A stretch of DNA of 64,000 nucleotides from Pasteurella canis (GTDB lineage Bacteria > Pseudomonadota > Gammaproteobacteria > Enterobacterales > Pasteurellaceae), in assembly GCF_900454865.1 (NCBI RefSeq), contig NZ_UGTV01000015.1, forward strand, positions 1,862,001 through 1,926,000. Reading direction: 5' to 3'. Shown here one piece after another: positions 58,002 through 64,000 of the stretch (its first letter is position 1; each line of letters opens with the position of its first letter). The position numbers and the translations under genes are program-made. Under the pieces are notes generated by a model that ran no database searches, was not told the origin of the DNA, and was given only the letters and a program-made list of their open reading frames with translations.

Positions 58002-58070
58002 TTTTTATTTCTATCATAAAAAAGAGTTTTTATGATAGAGGATTGCATTCCTTTAAAAATATCGATAGAT

Positions 58071-58089
58071 TGTAATGATATTCATTATC
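58071..58089. promoter_or_regulatory. Fur box upstream of the TonB receptor
   Basis: 16 of 19 positions match GATAATGATAATCATTATC, 24 bases before the start codon. Iron-repressed expression is expected. Confidence 0.85.
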
Positions 58090-58113
58090 ATTTAGTAAAA
58101 ATAAGGAGAAAAC

Positions 58114-60660
58114 ATGCAACAGAAAGTGCTGGTAGGTTCACTTAGTTTAAGCTTCAGTATGGTTTTAGCAATACCAACAGTTGCTTTTGCTGAGTCCAAC
58201 ACAGAAAAAACAACCATAAATAAATTAGAGACTATTCATGTTAATGAGAGTGAAAAAGGTGGAGAGTATGATGAGAGCTTGATCAAAACTTACTTGTCTG
58301 CTGGCTCTTATTCTTATTTGACTCAATCTGATATTACTCAGTTTAGAGGAAGCTCTGTTGGAGACTTTCTATCAGGTGTACCAAGTGTGATTGTTGGGAA
58401 TAAGCGTAATAGTGGTGCACTTTCAGTCAATATTAGAGGTATCGCCAATGAAAATAGAGTACCTGTTTGGGTAGATAATGGATTACAGTCAGTCCCATCT
58501 TGGCAAGGCTATGCTGGCTCATCGACACGTACATACTTAGATCCTGATTTAATAAGCCAAGTTGAGATTGAGAAAGGACCTTCTTTAGCGAATGATGCAA
58601 CAGGTGCGATTGGTGGTGTTGTACGTATGAATACGATTAGCTGGAAAGACATTGTCACAGAAGGTAAAGATTGGGGTGTTCGCTTGAAACTGGGCACAAT
58701 GACAAATACTGTTGCACCTCCTGCAAATTATACTAGAGGGGGTTATCAAACAAGATATATTCATAAATGTCTTAGCAATACAACGGGATTATGCCAAACA
58801 CAAACTTATGCGCCCAATGCTCGTTATTCTTCTCATGGACTTGACTTCAATTCTTATAATTACAGTCTTGCATTTGCTAAAAAATGGGATAATGCTGATC
58901 TTGTTCTGGCATATGCTAAACGTAAACAAGGTAACTACTTTGTAGGAAGACACGGGCAAACGCCACAAATTGATAATATTAAAGTAGAAGAGGATTCTGT
59001 CGAAGTTTTAGAACCGCGTCAGCATGAAGATGTTAAAATAGGTATATTGTCATTTAAGAAAAATCGCAGCACACTTTATCGTCCTGGTGAAGAAGCATTG
59101 AATACATCACAAAATAATGACTCCTATTTAGCGAAAGTCAATTTTTATAATAACGAGCATCGTTTAGGGCTCGCATATCGTCATTATCGTAGCCATTTCG
59201 GTGAAATTATGAGTTCAATTTTAAATTTTAGGGCTTATGGAGCACTGCAAGGTGAAGGAACAGAAGTGAAGGTAGATAACTATAATTTAAGTTATCAATA
59301 TAACCCGAATAATCCCTATATAAATTTGAATATCAATACTTATTATACACATAGTGACTCATCAAATTTTACTCCACTTATTGAAGAATATGGCTATTCA
59401 TTATCTAGTCGCCATGCTCACTTTTTGATTTCAAAACAAAAAGGATTGAGTGTTGATAACACAAGTATTTTTCAAATTAACAACCAACCTTTAACTTTGA
59501 AATATGGTGTTGCACATAACTATGAGCGTATTTATCCACCTCGTAATGCATTACAAAGAGTTAGAGCAAAAGGCTATCCCGATAATGCGATTGCCCCACT
59601 CTATGTTCGTGATGGTAAACGGAAGGAAATGAGTGCATTTATTAATGTGAGTTATCCATTTGTATCTTGGTTAAAAGCTGATGTTGGATTACGTTATATG
59701 CGCTCAACAATTTATGACTATGTTGTGCGAGAAGAAAAAGTGCATATTGGTGATAAACCAGTACCTCGTCCAGGTGGTGGAGTTGATTTTATACCACAAT
59801 ATAAATATGTTGTGCATAAACAAGAACCAATTAAAAATAAAGGATTTTCACCGATTGTGATGCTCAGTTCAGAAATTATGAATGGCACGACGCTTTATGT
59901 GAAATATGCCCAAGCATTGCGTTCACCAAGTTTATTCCAAGCAACTAAAGGTTGGAGTATGCAATCAACAGCAGATAACTTGGAACGCCTTAAACCTGAA
60001 CGCGCTAAAAATTGGGAATTAGGTATCAGTGGATTTTACGAAAATATTGGCAATAGAGATAATGTTGTTGGTTTTAAATTAGCCTATTTTCATAACAATG
60101 TGGATGACTATTTAACTCGAAGTTTTGATCGTAAAAGTGGTGTCACACAAACTTTAAATATTCAAAGTGCTCAGTTCACGGGTTTTGAAGCATCAGCCTA
60201 TTACGATATGCGTAAGTTTTATACGAAGTTATCTGGCACGTATTATACAAAAACACAATTTTGTTTAACGCCTGAACAAGCAGGAAAAGAACCGCAATGT
60301 AATTCGGGTTATGTGTACCGTAGTAATCTAAATAATGCCGTTCCTCCTCGCTTAAATTTACATATTACATTAGGTTCACGCTGGCTGAATGAGCAATTAG
60401 ATATTGGCGCTCGTTATAGCTATTATAGTAAACGTCTTGTACCAGTGCTTTCAGCAGAGCGCTTTGTGAATACTTCAAGTATTGAGTGGGCCCCTTACTC
60501 TTTAGTGGATTTATATGCGAACTATAATGTATCTGAGCATCTTAAGTTCACGATGACAATGGATAATGTATTTAATCGTTATTATTTAGATGTAAATAAT
60601 ATGGGGTTAAATACTGCACCTGGTCGTACTTTACATCTTGGTGTAGAGTATCGTTTCTGA
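58114..60660 (+). CDS. TonB-dependent outer-membrane receptor, probably for haem or iron
   Basis: 848 residues. Signal peptide 1-26 (cleavage near AFAES), a TonB-box-like stretch (LETIHV) near residue 38, plug domain about 45-175 (VGDFLSGVPSVIVG, VNIRGIANENRVPVWVDNG, VEIEKGPSLANDATGAIGG), and a 22-strand barrel ending in YRF. The barrel contains LRSPSLFQATKGW and LERLKPERAKNWELGISG, close to the conserved region of haem/haemoglobin receptors, and Cys pairs in two loops. AAGGAG precedes the ATG. A Fur box upstream supports an iron or haem role; the exact ligand is not determined. Monocistronic. Confidence 0.88.
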   Translation: MQQKVLVGSLSLSFSMVLAIPTVAFAESNTEKTTINKLETIHVNESEKGGEYDESLIKTYLSAGSYSYLTQSDITQFRGSSVGDFLSGVPSVIVGNKRNSGALSVNIRGIANENRVPVWVDNGLQSVPSWQGYAGSSTRTYLDPDLISQVEIEKGPSLANDATGAIGGVVRMNTISWKDIVTEGKDWGVRLKLGTMTNTVAPPANYTRGGYQTRYIHKCLSNTTGLCQTQTYAPNARYSSHGLDFNSYNYSLAFAKKWDNADLVLAYAKRKQGNYFVGRHGQTPQIDNIKVEEDSVEVLEPRQHEDVKIGILSFKKNRSTLYRPGEEALNTSQNNDSYLAKVNFYNNEHRLGLAYRHYRSHFGEIMSSILNFRAYGALQGEGTEVKVDNYNLSYQYNPNNPYINLNINTYYTHSDSSNFTPLIEEYGYSLSSRHAHFLISKQKGLSVDNTSIFQINNQPLTLKYGVAHNYERIYPPRNALQRVRAKGYPDNAIAPLYVRDGKRKEMSAFINVSYPFVSWLKADVGLRYMRSTIYDYVVREEKVHIGDKPVPRPGGGVDFIPQYKYVVHKQEPIKNKGFSPIVMLSSEIMNGTTLYVKYAQALRSPSLFQATKGWSMQSTADNLERLKPERAKNWELGISGFYENIGNRDNVVGFKLAYFHNNVDDYLTRSFDRKSGVTQTLNIQSAQFTGFEASAYYDMRKFYTKLSGTYYTKTQFCLTPEQAGKEPQCNSGYVYRSNLNNAVPPRLNLHITLGSRWLNEQLDIGARYSYYSKRLVPVLSAERFVNTSSIEWAPYSLVDLYANYNVSEHLKFTMTMDNVFNRYYLDVNNMGLNTAPGRTLHLGVEYRF

Positions 60661-60680
60661 TCATAAACATTCTGTATAAT

Positions 60681-60707
60681 AACCGCACTTTGTGATGAAG
60701 TGCGGTT
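60681..60707 (+). terminator. uptake-signal hairpin terminator after the TonB receptor
   Basis: Perfect 10-bp stem (60681-60690 with 60698-60707) followed by TTTT. Confidence 0.88.
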
Positions 60708-60876
60708 TTTTATTTAGTTAAATTTAGGTTTTTTATCCCCTTTATTATATGATGCATACTGTTAGTAAAATTTAGATTGGAATTATTGTGCGGTATTGGT
60801 TGTCAAAGCGACTACAGATCAAGAGATCTTGATTGATAGCGTGAATGTTAATTTTTTAGTAGGTAAAGAGAGAGGA

Positions 60877-60885
60877 AAGTGCGGT
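60877..60885 (+). repeat. DNA uptake signal overlapping a start codon
   Basis: AAGTGCGGT, whose last two bases (GT) plus the next G form the GTG start of the following gene. Confidence 0.85.
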
Positions 60886-61519
60886 GAGATTTTTAAAAAG
60901 TTTTTTTTATGTAGCTTTAGTTTACTTACCCAATGTATGGGCAAATGCGGATTTTAATATTAAGTATAGCTCTAATTATCTCATGCCTGCTTATGTGCAT
61001 TTTAAAGCGGACGGTAGCCAGTATTCAGTCAATGCTAAAATTAATGTGCCACTTTATAATATTCAGTTCTTGTCTAAAGGTAAGCAAAGTAGTAAGCAGT
61101 TTGAAATGATCGATTATAAAGATATTCGCAATGGCAATCCCTATGCAACATCAACAATCCAAGGCGGCACTATTGAATATGGTAAAGTCAAAAATGGGCT
61201 GACTAAAAAAGCGTTAGAACTTCCCACGTTCGATTTGTTTACAATGGCGTTTCAGCTAAGCTATTACGACAAATTACCGATTAATTTTCAAATTACGAAT
61301 GGAAAAAAATTGTACCCAATGCATAATGTGTTTGTGAAAAAAAGCGAAGATATCGTTAAATATAATAAACAAGAGGTTACCCAAATCACGTATCAATTTA
61401 AAACGGGTGATAAAGATATCGTAGTGAAAAAATTTGTAGGTGAGCAATTCCCTCGTTTCATTTCCTACAATCGAGATGGCGACAATTATGAGCTGACATT
61501 TAGTGATTTTGTGAAATAA
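60884..61519 (+). CDS. periplasmic protein, DUF3108-like
   Basis: 211 residues with a signal peptide (MRFLKSFFYVALVYLPNVWA, cleavage near residue 21) and a beta-rich mature part. SSNYLMPAYVHFKADGSQYSVNAKINVPLYNIQFLSKG and the C-terminal FPRFISYNRDGDNYELTF resemble the DUF3108 family; this is from memory. The start is GTG with GAGAGG 8 bases upstream. A faint open frame before it (60790-60880) has no start or known motif. Function unknown. Confidence 0.72.
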   Translation: MRFLKSFFYVALVYLPNVWANADFNIKYSSNYLMPAYVHFKADGSQYSVNAKINVPLYNIQFLSKGKQSSKQFEMIDYKDIRNGNPYATSTIQGGTIEYGKVKNGLTKKALELPTFDLFTMAFQLSYYDKLPINFQITNGKKLYPMHNVFVKKSEDIVKYNKQEVTQITYQFKTGDKDIVVKKFVGEQFPRFISYNRDGDNYELTFSDFVK

Positions 61520-61530
61520 GATGTATAGCA

Positions 61531-61561
61531 AAAAAGTGCGGTGAAAATGACCACACTTTTT
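61531..61561. terminator. bidirectional terminator between the DUF3108-like gene and ilvA
   Basis: 12-bp stem with one mismatch (61531-61542 with 61550-61561). The left arm is a full uptake signal, the right arm a decayed one (ACCACACTT). Confidence 0.85.
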
Positions 61562-61568
61562 TGTTGGT

Positions 61569-63110
61569 TTAGACTAAGAAATAACGATAGGCTGGGCTTT
61601 CCGTTACATCTTGATAAACGTAGCCGAGTTTTTCCAAATGTTGGTTAAATGCTTCAAGATCGTCATCATTTAGTTGGAAACCTGCAAGAACATTACCGTA
61701 ATCAGCACCATGTGCACGATAATGGAATACGGAAATATTCCAATGTGTTTTCCCGAGTGTTTCAAGGAATTTTAATAATGCCCCTTTTTGTTCTGGAAAT
61801 TCAAAACTGTATAAACGTTCTTTAAAATCGCTATTTGAACGTCCACCGATCATATAGCGCACGTGAGTTTTTGCAATATCATCATTAGATAAGTCGATTA
61901 AATCATAACCATTACGCTGTAATTGATCGATAATACTGTTTTTTTCCTCTTCTCCGCTGATGCGCACCCCTACAAAAATACAAGCTTGCGCATCATCAGC
62001 ATAACGATATTTAAATTCTGTGACAGGCACTGCACCGAGAATATGACAAAATTTTAAGAAACTACCCGGTTTTTCAGGAATCGTCACCGCCAGTAAAGCT
62101 TCTTGTTGCTCACCAATTTCACAACGCTCTGACACATAACGTAGTGTATGAAAGTTTAAGTTTGCACCAGAAAGAACATTAATTAAGGTTTCCCCTTGAA
62201 TATTATGTTCTTTCACATATTTTTTTAATCCAGCTAACGACAATGCACCAGAAGGTTCGGCAATAGCACGTACATTCTCAAAAATATCTTTCACTGCAGC
62301 ACAGATTTCATCACTATCAACTAACACTACATCATCGATATATTGCTGACAAACTCGGAAAGTTTCATCACCAATCCGTTTGACCGCAACGCCATCAGCA
62401 AATAGCCCAACACGGTCTAGATCGATTGGTCTCCCCACTTTTAAAGCTTTATATAAACAGGCTGAATCTTTTGACTCAACGCCAATGACTTTGATTTCTG
62501 GCATAAGTTGTTTAATGAGTACAGCGATACCTGCGGCTAAGCCACCACCGCCAACAGGCACAAAAATACGATCAATTTGAGTATTTTGTTGCAATAATTC
62601 CATGGCTAAGGAACCTTGCCCTGCAATGACAGCAGGATGATCAAACGGAGGGATAAATGTCATATTTTTAGTTTCAGATAGTTCGATCGCTTTGGCTTTT
62701 GCCTCATCAAAGTTAGCGCCATATAACAAGACTTCACCCCCAAAACCGCGTACTGCATCGACTTTAATACTCGGTGTATTTTGTGGCATGACAATTAACG
62801 CACGCAAGCCCAATTGTTTTGCCGAAAGTGCGACGCCTTGAGCGTGATTTCCAGCCGAAGCAGCGATGACACCTGCACGTTTTTGCTCCTCGTCTAACCC
62901 TGCAATCATGGCATAAGCACCACGCAATTTAAAGCTATGCACAGGTTGGCGATCTTCTCGTTTGATAAATACCTTATTACCCAAACGTTCGGAAAGTTTT
63001 GGCATTTCTTGTAGAGGCGTCACTTGTGCGACTTCGTACACTCTTGAGCTGAGAACTGCTTTTAAATATTCGGCACCAGTAGGTTGAGTTGAAGTTAAGT
63101 TATTGACCAT
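61569..63110 (-). CDS. ilvA: threonine dehydratase, biosynthetic
   Basis: 513 residues. Threonine to 2-oxobutanoate, first step to isoleucine. PLP lysine K61 in VHSFKLRGAYAMIAG, the glycine loop PVGGGGLAAG, and two C-terminal ACT-like regulatory domains (about 335-405 and 430-505, EKPGSFLKFCHILG and PEQKGALLKFLETLG) that bind isoleucine/valine. Full-length, so feedback control should be intact. Downstream of ilvD on the same strand but separated by about 320 bases. Confidence 0.96.
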   Translation of the reverse strand: MVNNLTSTQPTGAEYLKAVLSSRVYEVAQVTPLQEMPKLSERLGNKVFIKREDRQPVHSFKLRGAYAMIAGLDEEQKRAGVIAASAGNHAQGVALSAKQLGLRALIVMPQNTPSIKVDAVRGFGGEVLLYGANFDEAKAKAIELSETKNMTFIPPFDHPAVIAGQGSLAMELLQQNTQIDRIFVPVGGGGLAAGIAVLIKQLMPEIKVIGVESKDSACLYKALKVGRPIDLDRVGLFADGVAVKRIGDETFRVCQQYIDDVVLVDSDEICAAVKDIFENVRAIAEPSGALSLAGLKKYVKEHNIQGETLINVLSGANLNFHTLRYVSERCEIGEQQEALLAVTIPEKPGSFLKFCHILGAVPVTEFKYRYADDAQACIFVGVRISGEEEKNSIIDQLQRNGYDLIDLSNDDIAKTHVRYMIGGRSNSDFKERLYSFEFPEQKGALLKFLETLGKTHWNISVFHYRAHGADYGNVLAGFQLNDDDLEAFNQHLEKLGYVYQDVTESPAYRYFLV

Positions 63111-63143
63111 AAATTATATCCGTTTATTTCATTATGTTAATTT

Positions 63144-63201
63144 GTCGCCTGAGGGCGAGCTACTTTTGGGCTTGTGTAAAAAAGTAACCAAAAGAAACAT
63201 G
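63144..63201. repeat. structured intergenic repeat (dispersed type)
   Basis: Contains GCCTGAGGGC, then CTACTTTTGG ... CCAAAAG inverted arms. The wording (GGCGAGCTACTTTTGG ... AGTAACCAAAAGAAA) resembles an intergenic repeat common in several proteobacteria; only one copy is in the window, so repeat status is from memory. Confidence 0.5.
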
Positions 63202-63432
63202 TCCCTGATTTTTCTTCTTTCTTTGTCTATTGCAAACCTTGGGAATCAACTTTAAAAGCGCCCTTGTTTGGCAAGCTCAAACACTGAAAGTTGTTCTCAA
63301 AAGTTAATGCAACCGCTACGGTAAAAATAAGGGGGAACAGGGTAAGTTATACTCATTTAAAGATAAGTTGAAATCTCTTAAAAACTCACCGCACTTTGAA
63401 TACTTCTGTTCCCTCTTTATAAGATAGTAATG
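63202..63432. other. rest of the ilvD-ilvA gap
   Basis: No gene seen. Holds further inverted arms (CAACTTT/AAAGTTG near 63250 and 63292; GGGAACAG 63333-63340 against CTGTTCCC 63406-63413) and one uptake signal (63388-63396). I see no leader peptide, so attenuation of ilvA is not supported. Confidence 0.5.
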
Positions 63433-64000
63433 TTAAATTTTGCTTTTATCTCTTACCGCACCTTTATCGGCTGATGTGGCAAAATGGCCGTAGACTTTTA
63501 AGGCAAAGGAGACTTCACGTTGTCGGTTTGCAGGTTGCCAGCCGAGTTTATTTTGTTTTACACGGCGTTGTGCGAGTTCTTCTTCCTCCACACATAATTG
63601 GATCGTACGATTTGGGATATCAATTTCAATCGTATCTCCATCGCTGACCAGACCTATCGTGCCACCTGCTGCCGCTTCTGGCGATACATGTCCAATAGAT
63701 AAGCCCGATGTTCCACCAGAGAAACGCCCGTCTGTTAATAACGCGCAGGCTTTACCTAATCCCATCGATTTTAAATAGCTGGTTGGATAGAGCATTTCTT
63801 GCATACCTGGTCCACCTTTTGGTCCTTCGTAACGGATTACGACAACGTGACCCGCTTGGACTTTACCACCTAAAATGCCTGCAACAGCATCTTCTTGGCT
63901 TTCAAACACAATGGCTTTGCCAGTGAATTTGAGAATTGACTCATCAACGCCTGCTGTTTTGACAATACAACCGTCTTGTGCGAGGTTACCAGAGAGCATA
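63433..64000 (-). CDS. ilvD: dihydroxy-acid dehydratase, C-terminal part (continues beyond right edge)
   Basis: The minus-strand frame stays open to the edge, so this is the last ~188 residues. [54 protein letters not shown] and the C-terminal DIPNRTIQL are ilvD blocks; the enzyme makes the keto acids of valine and isoleucine and carries an iron-sulfur cluster held by Cys residues further upstream plus the Cys in DGCIVK. Same strand as ilvA. Confidence 0.95.
   Translation of the reverse strand, partial: MLSGNLAQDGCIVKTAGVDESILKFTGKAIVFESQEDAVAGILGGKVQAGHVVVIRYEGPKGGPGMQEMLYPTSYLKSMGLGKACALLTDGRFSGGTSGLSIGHVSPEAAAGGTIGLVSDGDTIEIDIPNRTIQLCVEEEELAQRRVKQNKLGWQPANRQREVSFALKVYGHFATSADKGAVRDKSKI

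Noticed and set aside
60790-60880. Open frame (…KATTDQEILIDSVNVNFLVGKE…) before the DUF3108-like gene
   Set aside because: No start codon or ribosome site and no recognised family; it runs out of frame into the next gene.
63111-63432. Attenuator with leader peptide before ilvA
   Set aside because: No short frame rich in Ile/Val/Leu codons and no terminator/antiterminator pair that fits.
1-64000. CRISPR arrays, prophage, insertion sequences, tRNA or rRNA
   Set aside because: No regular spaced repeats, transposase or integrase motifs, or clover-leaf/rRNA signatures were seen by eye; a tRNAscan or Infernal run would be decisive.

Overview
The window is a gene-dense stretch of a Pasteurellaceae chromosome. 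The main evidence is the Haemophilus-type DNA uptake signal (AAGTGCGGT / ACCGCACTT), which I find at least 32 times, often as inverted pairs that double as terminators. Gene content and order agree: napFDAGHBC next to narQ, pldA-recQ, lptM-lysA, ftsB-ispD-ispF-truD-surE, rpe-gph-trpS, and a cell-division nlpD with no rpoS behind it. Tryptophanase with a tnaC leader means an indole-positive organism, and icd is present, which Haemophilus influenzae is known to lack. Together these point to Pasteurella in the narrow sense or a close relative; the species is inferred, not shown. There is no rRNA, tRNA, CRISPR array, prophage or recognisable insertion sequence.

Layout. 1-4.7 kb: 3' part of a ZnuD-like zinc/haem TonB receptor, then recQ, pldA and cyaY on the minus strand. 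4.8-9.7 kb: lptM-lysA (+), then the sodium-pumping oxaloacetate decarboxylase oadGAB (-). 10-13 kb: tryptophan catabolism, with a CRP site, tnaC, tnaA and tnaB. 13-16.4 kb: N-acetylmuramic acid use (murQ-murP divergent from murR). 16.5-22.2 kb: marC-family gene, yheS, a periplasmic unknown, tyrP with three TyrR-box-like operators, and rpoH. 22.4-27.2 kb: DASS carboxylate transporter, tehA, a small conserved unknown, murB and an S51 peptidase. 27.2-35.2 kb: nitrate sensing and periplasmic nitrate reduction (narQ divergent from napFDAGHBC). 35.3-40.6 kb: dprA, a membrane orphan, lptD and tag. 40.7-47.1 kb: talB, an orphan FGGY sugar kinase, a PIN-like nuclease, nudJ-rluE and icd. 47.3-53 kb: the ftsB to nlpD cluster, with a 53-residue lipoprotein that resembles the NlpD N-terminus. 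53-58 kb: dtd-yihY-ychJ, a LysE-type exporter, and rpe-gph-trpS. 58-64 kb: a Fur-box-controlled TonB receptor, a DUF3108-like protein, ilvA and the 3' part of ilvD.

How the genes work together. Several units suit an animal mucosal commensal or pathogen: iron/haem and zinc import through the outer membrane, anaerobic nitrate respiration with its own sensor, catabolite-controlled use of tryptophan and murein sugar, and decarboxylation of oxaloacetate coupled to sodium export. Predicted CRP sites precede tnaC-tnaA, murQ and possibly oadG. A Fur box precedes the TonB receptor, TyrR boxes precede tyrP and an FNR-like site precedes napF.

Most genes belong to well-known families. I found no strong candidate for a wholly new multi-gene system. 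The items most worth follow-up are the PIN-like nuclease with two winged-helix-like modules, the NlpD-derived mini-lipoprotein, the uptake-signal hairpins placed inside transcription units (start of recQ, napA-napG), the tnaC variant with residues after its stalling proline, and the nested palindrome ahead of the orphan FGGY kinase. No computation was run; all family calls are by reading the sequence.
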